A stretch of 64,000 nucleotides of DNA from Xylanimonas ulmi (GTDB lineage: Bacteria > Actinomycetota > Actinomycetes > Actinomycetales > Cellulomonadaceae): positions 3,472,001 to 3,536,000 of the forward strand of contig NZ_SGWX01000001.1 in assembly GCF_004216535.1 (NCBI RefSeq), given 5' to 3'. Shown one piece after another: positions 15,926 through 23,727 of the stretch (positions within the stretch are counted from its first letter, which is position 1; each line of letters begins with the position of its first letter). The notes under the pieces are model-generated. The model did not search any database and was not told the DNA's origin. It worked only from the letters and a program-made list of their open reading frames with translations. The translations under genes were made by a program, and so were the position numbers.

Positions 15926-16576
15926 GTGACCGCGACGCCTGACACCTCGCCCGTCCCCCCGGCCGCCACGACGGCCCCGCCCACCGTCGACGTGTACGTC
16001 GACCCTCTGTGCCCGTTCGCGTGGATCACCTCGCGCTGGGCGCTGGAGGTCGCGGCCCAACGCCCGGTGAGCCTGGCCTTCCGGCTCATGAGCCTGTACC
16101 TGCTCAACGAGGGCCGTGACCTCACGCCCGAGTACCGGGCATCGATCGACGCGAGCCGAGGCATCGGCCGCGTCGCCGCCGCCGTCCAGACCGAGCACGG
16201 CCCCGACGCGTTCGCCGCGTTCTACACGGCCGCCGGCACGCGCATCCACCCTGGACGCGACAAGGACTACGACGCCGTCGCGCGCGCCGCGCTCGCCGAG
16301 GCGGGGCTGCCCGCGGCGCTCGCGGACGCGGCGACGTCGGACGCCTACGACGAAGCCCTGCGCCAGTCGCACGAGGCCGGCATGCGGCCCGTGGGGCAGG
16401 ACGTGGGCACGCCCACCATCCACGTCGACGGCGTCGCGTTCTTCGGGCCGGTGCTCAACCGCATCCCGCGCGGGCAGGACGCGGTGCGGATCTTCGAGGG
16501 CGCGCTCGCCCTCGCGAGCTTCCCCGGGTTCTTCGAGCTCAAGCGGACCCGCACGGGCGGACTGGACTTCTCATGA
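15926..16576 (+). CDS. DsbA-family protein, mycothiol-dependent nitroreductase (Rv2466c)-like
   Basis: A 216-residue thioredoxin-fold protein with a large helical insert, as in DsbA. The active-site region [17 protein letters not shown] corresponds to the CPWC region of Rv2466c. Here the second cysteine is missing (CPFA), so only the N-terminal, nucleophilic Cys remains. The cis-Pro loop is GTPTIHVDG. Rv2466c reduces substrates with mycothiol in the cytoplasm, and no signal peptide is seen here either. GTG 15926 is leaderless: TAAGGT at 15913-15918 ends 7 nt before it. The gene overlaps the next by 4 nt (ATGA). Confidence 0.75.
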   Translation: MTATPDTSPVPPAATTAPPTVDVYVDPLCPFAWITSRWALEVAAQRPVSLAFRLMSLYLLNEGRDLTPEYRASIDASRGIGRVAAAVQTEHGPDAFAAFYTAAGTRIHPGRDKDYDAVARAALAEAGLPAALADAATSDAYDEALRQSHEAGMRPVGQDVGTPTIHVDGVAFFGPVLNRIPRGQDAVRIFEGALALASFPGFFELKRTRTGGLDFS

Positions 16577-17496
16577 CCCTCGACCTGCGCGTCTTCACCG
16601 AGCCTCAGCAGGGCGCCTCCTATGACGACCAGCTCGCCGTCGCCCAGGCGGCCGAGCAGCTCGGGTTCTCGGCGTTCTTCCGCTCCGACCACTACCTGGC
16701 CATGGGCGGCGACGGGCTGCCCGGCCCGACCGACTCGTGGACCACGCTCGCCGGCATCGCCCGCGAGACCTCGACCATCCGGCTCGGCACCCTCGTGACG
16801 TCCGCGACCTTCCGCCACCCGGGCGTGCTCGCCATCCAGGTCGCGCAGGTCGACCAGATGTCGGGTGGGCGCGTCGAGCTGGGGCTCGGCGCCGGGTGGT
16901 TCGCGCGCGAGCACGAGGCCTACGGCATCCCGTTCCCCGCCAAGCGCTTCGGCCTGCTGGAGGAGCAGCTCGCGGTCATCACGGGGCTGTGGGGCACGCC
17001 CGTGGGCGAGACGTTCAGCTTCGCGGGCGAGCACTACACGCTGACAGACTCCCCGGCGCTGCCCAAGCCCGCCCAGGCGCGCGTCCCGATCGTCGTCGGG
17101 GGCGGCGGGCCCACGCGCACCCCGGCGCTGGCGGCCCGGTTCGCCACCGAGTACAACCAGGCGTTCCCCGAGCTGGCGACCATCGCGCCGCGCATCGCCG
17201 TCGTCGACAAGGCGCTGGCCGACGCCGGGCGCGAGGCGTCGTCGATCACGCACTCGGCGGCGCTCGTGGTGGCCGTGGGGCGTGACGAGGCGCAGTTCCG
17301 CGCCCGTGCGGCCGCCATCGGACGCGAGCCGGACGAGCTGCGCGAGCACGGGGTCGCCGGGACGGTCGCGCAGGCCGTCGACCGCCTCGCGCAGGTCGCG
17401 GCCGACGGCGTCGAGCGCGTGTACCTCCAGGTGCTCGACCTGCACGACCTCGACCACCTGGAGCTCATCGCCCGCGAGGTCGCGCCGCAGGTCTGA
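16573..17496 (+). CDS. LLM-class F420-dependent oxidoreductase
   Basis: A 307-residue luciferase-like monooxygenase (TIM barrel). Typical features are the N-terminal [25 protein letters not shown]-type strand-helix, [14 protein letters not shown], and [20 protein letters not shown], which binds the F420/flavin phosphate. IVVGGGGP follows. Enzymes of this group use F420H2 or FMNH2 for hydride transfer to diverse substrates. The ATG overlaps the TGA of the DsbA-like gene, so the two reductases are translated together and may share a detoxification or redox role. Substrate unknown. Confidence 0.85.
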   Translation: MTLDLRVFTEPQQGASYDDQLAVAQAAEQLGFSAFFRSDHYLAMGGDGLPGPTDSWTTLAGIARETSTIRLGTLVTSATFRHPGVLAIQVAQVDQMSGGRVELGLGAGWFAREHEAYGIPFPAKRFGLLEEQLAVITGLWGTPVGETFSFAGEHYTLTDSPALPKPAQARVPIVVGGGGPTRTPALAARFATEYNQAFPELATIAPRIAVVDKALADAGREASSITHSAALVVAVGRDEAQFRARAAAIGREPDELREHGVAGTVAQAVDRLAQVAADGVERVYLQVLDLHDLDHLELIAREVAPQV

Positions 17497-17609
17497 GGCC
17501 CGCCGACGCCGGGCGGTGTGGTGGCGTCATGTGAGCGAGAGGGGCCGGGGCAGCCATTACGGTTTCCCCCGACAGGACCCGTTCACACGACCTTCACGGA
17601 TGGAGCTCC

Positions 17610-19001
17610 ATGCCCACCACAACTCGACCCGGCGTCGGCTGGACCCTGCACGGGAACGGCAAGACGCTCACGCCCGGCGCCGTCGTCGGCCCTGACGAGC
17701 GGCTCACGTGGCCGCGGACGGTCGGCATCGGCCTGCAGCACATCGTCGCGATGTTCGGCGCGACGTTCCTGGTGCCGCTCATCACCGGCTTCCCGCCGTC
17801 CACCACACTGTTCTTCTCGGCGATCGGAACCATCGGGTTCCTGCTGATCACGGGCAACCGGCTGCCCAGCTACCTCGGCTCATCCTTCGCGTTCATCGCG
17901 CCGATCATGGCCGCCAAGGCCTCGGCGGGCGGCGACCTGGGCACCGCCGTCGGCGGCATCCTCGCCACGGGCCTGCTGCTGGCCGTCATCGGCCTGGTCG
18001 TGCACTTCACGGGCGGCGGCTGGATCGACGCCGTCATGCCGCCCATCGTCACGGGCACGATCGTGGCGCTCATCGGCTTCAACCTCGCCGGGGCGGCCTG
18101 GTGCACACCCAGCGAGGCGGTGGTCGACGGGCAGCGGGTCCTGTACCCGGACCTGTGCACGGGCGGCCTCAAGACGGCGCCGCTGACGGGTGTCATCACG
18201 CTCGGCTCGATCATCCTCGCCTCGGTGCTGTTCAAGGGCATGCTCGGGCGGCTGTCGATCCTGGTCGGCGTGCTGGTCGGCTACGTCGCCGCCGTGATCC
18301 AGGGTCAGGTGGACTTCTCGGGCGTGGGCCAGGCCGCGTGGTTCGGGCTGCCCGAGTTCCATGCCCCGCGCTTCGACCTGAGCGTCATGGGCCTGTTCCT
18401 GCCCGTCGTCCTGGTGCTGATCGCCGAGAACGTGGGCCACGTGAAGTCGGTGTCGGCCATGACGGGCCGCAACTTCGACAAGCTCACCGGCCGCGCGCTG
18501 CTGGCCGACGGCGTCGCGACGACGTTCGCGGGCCTGGGCGGCGGCTCGGGCACCACCACCTACGCCGAGAACATCGGCGTCATGGCGGCCACACGCGTCT
18601 ACTCGACGGCGGCGTACTGGGTCGCGGCGATCGGCGCGCTGGTGCTGTCGCTGTTCCCCAAGTTCGGGGCGCTCATCGCGACCGTGCCCGCGGGCGTGCT
18701 GGGCGGCGCCGGCACCATGCTCTACGGCATGATCGGCATCCTCGGCGCGCGCATCTGGGTGCAGAACAAGGTCGACTTCTCCAACCCGATCAACCTCACC
18801 ACGGCCGCGGTGCCGCTCATCATCGGCATCGCGGACTACACCTGGGTCGTCGGCGACCTGACGTTCAAGGGCATCGCGCTCGGGACGGCCGCCGCGCTCG
18901 TCATCTACCACGGCATGCGCGCCATCTCGCGGCGTACGGGCGCCCACCAGGAGCCGGCCACGCCGGCGTCGGCGCCGGCCGGGACCGAGCTGGAGGGCTG
19001 A
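17610..19001 (+). CDS. uraA: NCS2-family uracil permease
   Basis: A 463-residue protein with about fourteen transmembrane segments. It shows the uracil/xanthine permease pattern: GLQHIVAMFGATFLVP near the N terminus, LPSYLGSSFAFIAP, and VLVLIAENVGHVKSVSAMTGRN with the conserved Glu for substrate binding. A second conserved motif follows in GLGGGSGTTTYAENIGVMAATRVYS. The length and AENVGH/TTYAENIG motifs place it with UraA-type proton/uracil symporters. The ATG at 17610 is preceded by GGAG. The 113 bp upstream show no recognisable riboswitch or PyrR hairpin. It converges with the LytR_C gene. Confidence 0.9.
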   Translation: MPTTTRPGVGWTLHGNGKTLTPGAVVGPDERLTWPRTVGIGLQHIVAMFGATFLVPLITGFPPSTTLFFSAIGTIGFLLITGNRLPSYLGSSFAFIAPIMAAKASAGGDLGTAVGGILATGLLLAVIGLVVHFTGGGWIDAVMPPIVTGTIVALIGFNLAGAAWCTPSEAVVDGQRVLYPDLCTGGLKTAPLTGVITLGSIILASVLFKGMLGRLSILVGVLVGYVAAVIQGQVDFSGVGQAAWFGLPEFHAPRFDLSVMGLFLPVVLVLIAENVGHVKSVSAMTGRNFDKLTGRALLADGVATTFAGLGGGSGTTTYAENIGVMAATRVYSTAAYWVAAIGALVLSLFPKFGALIATVPAGVLGGAGTMLYGMIGILGARIWVQNKVDFSNPINLTTAAVPLIIGIADYTWVVGDLTFKGIALGTAAALVIYHGMRAISRRTGAHQEPATPASAPAGTELEG

Positions 19002-19005
19002 GGAC

Positions 19006-19689
19006 TCAGCCCTCGGGAGCGGGCTCGCCCTCGTCGGCGGGCTCGCTCCCGGCGTCCTCGGCCTCCTCGGGGCTCGGGGCCGGCAGCGGGGTGAGTTGGT
19101 CGGCGGGCTTGCAGCCCGCCATGTTCGTCAGGGGGGTGTCGCTCGCGAGCGTGACGTCGTCGACGCCGAGCGGTTCGTCGTACTTCTCGCCGACGAGCAG
19201 GTCGACCGTCGCGTCCTCGCGCGCGTCGAGCACAAGGCGAATCTGCGGGAAGTGCGCGGCCAGCGTGTAGGCCGCGACGATGCCCTGGGCGCCGAAGCGC
19301 AGCTCGTTGCGCGCGAGCGTGGTGGCGTAGTTGCCGACCGAGTCGATGATGAACCCGCGCTTCTCCAGCACGGTCTGGTTCGCCTTGGCGATCCCGGTGG
19401 CGCCCGACGCGTTGAGGATGCGCACGTGCACCTCGCTCGCGGGCACGGGCAGGGCGCCGTCGGGCTGGTCCTCGATCGCTGGCAGGCACGGCGCCGTCGC
19501 GTCGTCGGACGCCGCCGCCGTGGTGAAGTCGCGAGCGAAGGGCGCGTCGATCGCGCCGGTGTAGACCGCGAGGGCGCCGAGGCCGACGAGCAGCAGCAGA
19601 GCGACGAGCACACCGAAGATGACGGCCTGCCGCTCATGCTCGCGGCGGCGGCGCGCGAGACGGGCTGGGTCCTGGGCAGGTGAGGTCAC
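19006..19689 (-). CDS. membrane-anchored LytR_C-domain protein
   Basis: A 227-residue protein with a basic cytoplasmic N terminus (ARLARRRREHERQ), one transmembrane span (AVIFGVLVALLLLVGLGALAV) and an extracellular domain. The region VHVRILNASGATGIAKANQTVLEKRGFII matches the LytR/CpsA/Psr C-terminal domain (LytR_C, PF13399), here without the catalytic LCP domain. The C terminus is Pro/Glu-rich and disordered. It starts at GTG 19689, 9 nt after the stop of the upstream conserved gene. A cell-envelope role is inferred. Confidence 0.75.
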   Translation of the reverse strand: MTSPAQDPARLARRRREHERQAVIFGVLVALLLLVGLGALAVYTGAIDAPFARDFTTAAASDDATAPCLPAIEDQPDGALPVPASEVHVRILNASGATGIAKANQTVLEKRGFIIDSVGNYATTLARNELRFGAQGIVAAYTLAAHFPQIRLVLDAREDATVDLLVGEKYDEPLGVDDVTLASDTPLTNMAGCKPADQLTPLPAPSPEEAEDAGSEPADEGEPAPEG

Positions 19690-19698
19690 GCCACGAAA

Positions 19699-19995
19699 CT
19701 ACCGGAGCGTGAGCACGCGGGCGTGGAGGACCGGCCGCTGTTGCAGCGCGGCGCGCACCGCGCGGTGCAGTCCGTCCTCCAGGTAGAGCACACCCTGGTA
19801 GTCGACGACGTGCGCGAACAGGTCGCCGTAGAAGGTGGAGTCCTCAGCCAGGAGAACGTCGAGGTCAAGGGTGCGTTTGGTGGTCACGAGCTCGTCGAGG
19901 CGCACCTGCCGTGGGGGCACGACCGCCCAGTCCTTGGCGCTCACGAGCCCGTGGTCCGGGTAGGGGCGTCCATCCCCGACGGCCTTGAAGATCAT
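19699..19995 (-). CDS. conserved actinobacterial protein with DGLHR motif (VapB-like annotation in relatives)
   Basis: A 98-residue protein beginning MIFKAVGDGRPYPDHGL. The core VTTKRTLDLDVLLAEDSTFYG and YLEDGLHRAVRAALQQR is strongly conserved in actinobacteria, where it is often annotated as a VapB-family antitoxin although no toxin accompanies it. The DGLHR segment recalls ParB/Srx-fold proteins. It forms an operon with the LytR_C gene (9 nt gap) and shows no partner toxin here. Its real function is unknown. Confidence 0.75.
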   Translation of the reverse strand: MIFKAVGDGRPYPDHGLVSAKDWAVVPPRQVRLDELVTTKRTLDLDVLLAEDSTFYGDLFAHVVDYQGVLYLEDGLHRAVRAALQQRPVLHARVLTLR

Positions 19996-20090
19996 GCCGC
20001 CATGGTAGGGGCCCGCCCTCAGGTGTGATCACCGACACAAGCCCGCCGGGTCCGGGGTGAGCGGTGGGCCTGTGGCCCGCAGACGACGCC

Positions 20091-20121
20091 GCCCCCGACC
20101 TGTCTTGCGCAGGTCGGGGGC
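20091..20121 (-). terminator. hairpin terminator after tRNA-Ser
   Basis: GCCCCCGACCTG (20091-20102) pairs perfectly with CAGGTCGGGGGC (20110-20121) around a 7-nt loop. It lies just downstream of the tRNA 3' end on the minus strand. There is no clear T-run, as is common in this clade. Confidence 0.75.
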
Positions 20122-20128
20122 GGGTCTG

Positions 20129-20216
20129 TGGCGGAGGATGGGGGATTCGAACCCCCGAGGGCGTGAACCCAACACGCTTTCCAAGCGTGCGCCATAGGCC
20201 GCTAGGCGAATCCTCC
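20129..20216 (-). tRNA. tRNA-Ser (anticodon GGA)
   Basis: On the minus strand the acceptor stem GGAGGAT (20210-20216) pairs with ATCCTCC (20133-20139), followed by discriminator G and an encoded CCA (20129-20131). The anticodon loop TTGGAAA gives GGA, reading UCC/UCU. The long variable arm and the GGTTCGAATCC T-arm confirm a class II serine tRNA. Confidence 0.95.
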
Positions 20217-20356
20217 TGGTGGTGCGGCCGTGAGGCAGCCACAGAAGGATACCGGACCCGCGCGTGTGCCTTGGAACCGTGGGCCTCGCGCGCCCGGCGC
20301 GCGCGCAGGGGCGGCCGGATTTCGGCGCTGGCCCCTGGCTCCGATAGGCTCATACG

Positions 20357-20450
20357 CAGACCCCTCGTGCGGCGTCATCGCGCCGAACTCCCCCAGGGCC
20401 GGAAGGCAGCAAGGGTAGGTGCGCTCTGGCGGGTGCGCGAGGGGTCCTCT
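20357..20450 (+). ncRNA. ffs: signal recognition particle RNA, small bacterial type (4.5S)
   Basis: The terminal stem ACCCCTCG (20360-20367) pairs with CGAGGGGT (20438-20445). The apical SRP motif is GGGCCGGAAGGCAGCAAGGGTAGGT at 20396-20420, containing the GGAA loop and the asymmetric bulge bound by Ffh. TAGGCT at 20345-20350 is a likely -10 element. In many actinobacteria this gene sits directly before dnaX; here about 7.7 kb separates them. Confidence 0.93.
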
Positions 20451-20572
20451 CTGTTTCCGGCGCGACGCGCTGACCTGCGGATTCTCATTTCTTGGGACGA
20501 AGGCGTCCCAATCCGCGGGATTTCCCCCGTTCCGGTTCGTCAGCGCGCCAGTGCGCCGCGCATGATGGCGTC

Positions 20573-20680
20573 ATGCCCGCCACCACGACGCACGCCGCAC
20601 CGACCTCGCGCACCGCATCGCGCGCCGTCATGTGCTGCCGTCGCATGCCGGCCGGGCGAATGTGCCGCACCGCTCGCTGA
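20573..20680 (+). CDS. Met/Cys-rich leader ORF upstream of metQ
   Basis: A short frame ends ...RAVMCCRRMPAGRMCRTAR and TGA at 20678-20680. The last 16 codons (from ATG 20630) contain three Met and three Cys. ATG 20573 is the outer start (35 residues) and ATG 20630 the inner alternative; neither has a strong ribosome binding site. It lies 155 bp before the methionine transporter genes. Downstream is a hairpin with a TTCG tetraloop (20741-20762). A role as an attenuator sensing Met or Cys supply is inferred. Cysteine-rich leader ORFs with this job are known in mycobacteria. Confidence 0.45.
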   Translation: MPATTTHAAPTSRTASRAVMCCRRMPAGRMCRTAR

Positions 20681-20740
20681 GCCACGGGCCGTTCTGAGGC
20701 CCACGCTCGCGCGGGACAGCCACCTGGCTGGCGCCCCCTC

Positions 20741-20762
20741 GCATGCGCCTTCGGGCGCGTGC
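20741..20762 (+). promoter_or_regulatory. UUCG-capped hairpin in metQ leader
   Basis: GCATGCGCC (20741-20749), loop TTCG, GGCGCGTGC (20754-20762) form a 9-bp stem with one G-U pair and an exceptionally stable tetraloop. It lies between the leader ORF and metQ. Confidence 0.6.
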
Positions 20763-20835
20763 CCGCAGACCCCCTCACCACCCACGCTCCACGGGCGCGG
20801 CGCACCGCCGTCGCCCGCCACCGGAAGGAAGACCT

Positions 20836-21753
20836 ATGTCCCGCTCTCGCTTCTCCCTCGTGGCCCGGTCGGCCGCGATCCTCGGCGTCGTCGGCTCGCT
20901 CGCCCTGGCCGGCTGCGGCCGTGCCGGCGGTGACGACGCGGTGGCCGCCGGGTCGAAGGAGGACCCGATCGTCATCGGCATCGTCTCCTCGGGCGAGGCG
21001 TACTGGGACACCTTCAAGGCCAAGGCCGAGGCTGAGGGCATCTACGTCGAGCTCAAGAACTTCTCGGACTACCAGCTGCCCAACCAGGGCCTGTCCGACG
21101 GCGACCTCGACCTCAACCAGTTCCAGCACCTGCAGTTCCTGGCCGACTACAACGTCAAGACCGGCAGCGACCTGACGCCCATCGGCGCCACCGCCGTCTA
21201 CCCGCTCGACCTGTACTCGACCAAGGTCGACGACGTCGCCGACATTCCCGACGGGGCCGAGGTCGCCATCCCCAACGACGCCTCCAACCAGGCCCGCGCG
21301 CTGCTCGTGCTGCAGGACGCCGGCCTCGTGACCCTCAAGGACGGCGGCAACTCGTTCTCGACGACGGCCGACGTCGTCGCCGACCAGTCCAAGGTCAAGG
21401 TCACCGCGCTCAAGGCCGACCAGACGCCGTCGGCGCTGCAGGACCCGCAGGTCTACGCCGCCATCGTCAACAACGACTACGTGCCCAACATCGACGCCGC
21501 GCACCAGAAGCCGGTCTACTCGACCGACGCCGACTCCAGCGCCAACGACCCCTACATCAACGTGTGGGTCTCGCGGAAGGCCGACGCCGACAACCCGACC
21601 TTCGCCAAGCTGATCACGCTGTTCCACGAGGCGGACGTCACGGACGGTGTGGTCGAGGCATCGGGCGGCACCGGCGTCATCAAGGACAACTCGGCGCAGG
21701 AGCTCCAGGGCATCCTGGCGACAATCGAGAAGAACGAGAAGGCCCAGGGCTGA
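20836..21753 (+). CDS. metQ: methionine ABC transporter substrate-binding lipoprotein
   Basis: A 305-residue lipoprotein. The signal peptide ends in the lipobox LALAGC, and the mature part follows the NlpA/MetQ pattern: IVIGIVSSGEAYWDTFKAKAE, VELKNFSDYQLPNQGLSDGDLDLNQFQHLQFL. It binds D/L-methionine at the outer face of the membrane for MetNI. The ATG at 20836 follows GGAAGGAAG. First structural gene of metQNI; the order Q-N-I is complete. Regulation may involve the Met/Cys-rich leader ORF upstream. Confidence 0.92.
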   Translation: MSRSRFSLVARSAAILGVVGSLALAGCGRAGGDDAVAAGSKEDPIVIGIVSSGEAYWDTFKAKAEAEGIYVELKNFSDYQLPNQGLSDGDLDLNQFQHLQFLADYNVKTGSDLTPIGATAVYPLDLYSTKVDDVADIPDGAEVAIPNDASNQARALLVLQDAGLVTLKDGGNSFSTTADVVADQSKVKVTALKADQTPSALQDPQVYAAIVNNDYVPNIDAAHQKPVYSTDADSSANDPYINVWVSRKADADNPTFAKLITLFHEADVTDGVVEASGGTGVIKDNSAQELQGILATIEKNEKAQG

Positions 21754-21775
21754 CCTTCCTGACATCCTGATCATC

Positions 21776-22999
21776 GTGAGCGAACCCATCATCAGCTTCC
21801 GGGACGCCGCCAAGGTGTTCCCGGGAGGGCGCCGACGGCCCGAGGTCCGGGCCGTCGACGGCGTCACGCTCGACATCGAGACCGGCGAGATCTTCGGCGT
21901 CATCGGATACTCCGGCGCCGGCAAGTCGACGCTCGTGCGGCTCATCAACGCGCTCGAGCGCACGACGTCGGGCGCCGTGGTGGTGGGAGGCGTCGACCTC
22001 ACGGGGCTGGGCGAGTCCCGGCTCCGTGAGGTCCGCGCCGGAATCGGCATGATCTTCCAGCAGTTCAACCTGCTCTCCTCGCGCACCGTCGCGGGGAACG
22101 TCGCCTACCCGCTCGAGGTCGCCAAGTGGCCCCGCGGCGAGCGCGAGGCACGCGTGCGCGAACTGCTCGATTTCGTCGGCATCGCCGACAAGGCGGACGC
22201 CTACCCGTCGCAGCTCAGCGGCGGGCAGAAGCAGCGGGTGGGCATCGCCCGCGCGCTGGCGACCAACCCGCGCATCCTGCTCGCCGACGAGGCGACCAGC
22301 GCGCTCGACCCCGAGACCACGCGCGAGGTGCTGCGCCTGCTCCAGCGCGTCAACCGCGAGCTCGGCATCACCGTCGTGATCATCACGCACGAGATGGACG
22401 TGGTGCGCTACTGCTGCGACCGGGTTGCCGTCATGGAGCACGGACACGTGGTCGAGACCGGCGGGGCGTACGAGATCTTCTCCAACCCGCAAGCGCCCGT
22501 GACGCGTCGCTTCGTGGCGACGTCGCTGCGCGACCGGCCCTCGGACGAGACCCTCGCGCGGCTGCGCGAGCGGCACCCCGGCCGCCTCGTCGTCGTCGGC
22601 ATCGACGAGGTCACCGGCTCGACGCGCGCGATCTCCCAGGTGCTGCGTGACCAGGGCGTCGAGCCCTCCATCGTCTACGGCGGCATCACCGAGGTGGCCG
22701 ACCGGCCGTACGGGTCGCTGACCTTCGAGCTCACCGGGCCCGACGACGCCGTGGCCGCCGCGATCGCCCGCCTGCGCGAGGTCACGGGCGTCGACGACCT
22801 CGGCACGGCCGCCCGTCCGGCGGTGGCGCCCGCGGTGGCTGAGCCCGCGGTGGTCGAACCCGCGGTGGTTGAGCCTGTCGAAACCACTCCCGGGGGCTCG
22901 CCCGGCAGGCCCGGCATGCCCGGCACGAGCGGGCCGCAGCGCCGTCCGGGTGGCGGGCCGTTCGGCGGCCCGACCGGGTTCGTGGAGGGAGACCACTGA
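21776..22999 (+). CDS. metN: methionine ABC transporter ATP-binding protein
   Basis: A 407-residue ATPase. It has Walker A (GYSGAGKST), signature (LSGGQKQR), Walker B (ILLADEATSALDPE) and switch His (VIITHEMDVV). A C-terminal NIL/ACT-like methionine-sensing domain follows at about residues 265-345 (RLVVVGIDEVTGSTRAISQVL). A low-complexity tail of about 60 residues, unusual for MetN, includes EPAVVEPVETTPGG. This stretch is encoded by a copy of the interspersed repeat at 22864-22888. The start is GTG 21776. The TGA overlaps the metI ATG (TGATG). Confidence 0.92.
   Translation: MSEPIISFRDAAKVFPGGRRRPEVRAVDGVTLDIETGEIFGVIGYSGAGKSTLVRLINALERTTSGAVVVGGVDLTGLGESRLREVRAGIGMIFQQFNLLSSRTVAGNVAYPLEVAKWPRGEREARVRELLDFVGIADKADAYPSQLSGGQKQRVGIARALATNPRILLADEATSALDPETTREVLRLLQRVNRELGITVVIITHEMDVVRYCCDRVAVMEHGHVVETGGAYEIFSNPQAPVTRRFVATSLRDRPSDETLARLRERHPGRLVVVGIDEVTGSTRAISQVLRDQGVEPSIVYGGITEVADRPYGSLTFELTGPDDAVAAAIARLREVTGVDDLGTAARPAVAPAVAEPAVVEPAVVEPVETTPGGSPGRPGMPGTSGPQRRPGGGPFGGPTGFVEGDH
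22864..22888 (+). repeat. interspersed TGGTTGAGCC-type repeat inside metN
   Basis: GTGGTTGAGCCTGTCGAAAC and following bases match the repeat units at 45198-45260, 46618-46642 and 51179-51326. It is in frame in the metN tail and preceded by degenerate partial copies (GTGGTCGAACCC, GTGGCTGAGCCC). Confidence 0.9.
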
Positions 23000-23655
23000 T
23001 GGACTGGGCGAACCTCGGGCCGCTGCTGTGGCAGGCGGCCGGCGAGACCCTCTACATGGTGCTCATCACCCTGGTCGCGGGCGGGTTCTTCGGCCTGCTG
23101 ATCGGGTTGGGCCTGTATCTGACGCGGGCGGGGAACCTGCTGGAGAACCGCGTGGTCTTCACGGTCCTCAACGTGCTGATCAACCTCATCCGGCCCGTGC
23201 CGTTCATCATCTTCCTGGTCGCGCTCGGCCCGGTGACGCGGTTCGTCACCGGACGCACCATCGGCATCGACGCGTTCACGTTCGCGATGTGCGTCATGGC
23301 GTCGGTGGTGTTCGCCCGCCTGGTCGAGCAGAATCTGGTGACCATCGATCCCGGCGTCGTCGAGGCCGCGCGCGCGATGGGCGCCTCGCCGCTGCGCATC
23401 ATCCGCACCGTGCTGGTGCCCGAGGCGCTCGCGCCGCTCATCCTCGGGTACACGTTCCTGTTCGTCGGCGTGCTCGACATGTCGGCCATCGGCGGCTACC
23501 TCGGCGCCGGCGGCTTGGGCGACTTCGCGATCGTGCACGGGTACCAGCAGTACAACTGGGGCGTCACGTTCGTCGTCGTCGTGATCATCGTCGCCGTCGT
23601 TCAACTCGTCCAGGTGCTGGGCAACACGCTCGCGAAGCGCGCGCTGCGTCGGTAG
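22999..23655 (+). CDS. metI: methionine ABC transporter permease
   Basis: A 218-residue membrane protein with five or six spans and the permease EAA-type loop VVEAARAMGASPLRIIRTVLVPEALAPLI (around residues 115-145), which couples to MetN. The sequence TLYMVLITLVAGGFFGLLIGLGL near the N terminus and the GGYLGAGGLGDFAI end segment are typical MetI. It is translationally coupled to metN through TGATG. Convergent with the HNH gene downstream. Confidence 0.93.
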   Translation: MDWANLGPLLWQAAGETLYMVLITLVAGGFFGLLIGLGLYLTRAGNLLENRVVFTVLNVLINLIRPVPFIIFLVALGPVTRFVTGRTIGIDAFTFAMCVMASVVFARLVEQNLVTIDPGVVEAARAMGASPLRIIRTVLVPEALAPLILGYTFLFVGVLDMSAIGGYLGAGGLGDFAIVHGYQQYNWGVTFVVVVIIVAVVQLVQVLGNTLAKRALRR

Positions 23656-23704
23656 CGCGCGCGACGGCGACGGCGAGGGCGTGTGCGTGACAGCGCAGGC
23701 CTGC

Positions 23705-23726
23705 GTGTGAGTCCTCAGAGTCACAC
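23705..23726. terminator. short inverted repeat between convergent metI and HNH gene
   Basis: GTGTGA (23705-23710) and TCACAC (23721-23726) flank a 10-nt loop directly before the HNH stop codon. Weak but positioned as a bidirectional terminator. Confidence 0.35.
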
Positions 23727-23727
23727 T

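Noticed and set aside
19699-19995. Functional VapB antitoxin
   Set aside because: No toxin gene is adjacent, and the protein is a widely conserved single gene next to a LytR_C gene, so a TA role is unlikely.
20451-20835. SAM-type riboswitch upstream of metQ
   Set aside because: I looked for SAM-I, SAM-II and SAM-IV consensus segments and found none in order; the leader ORF explains the region better.
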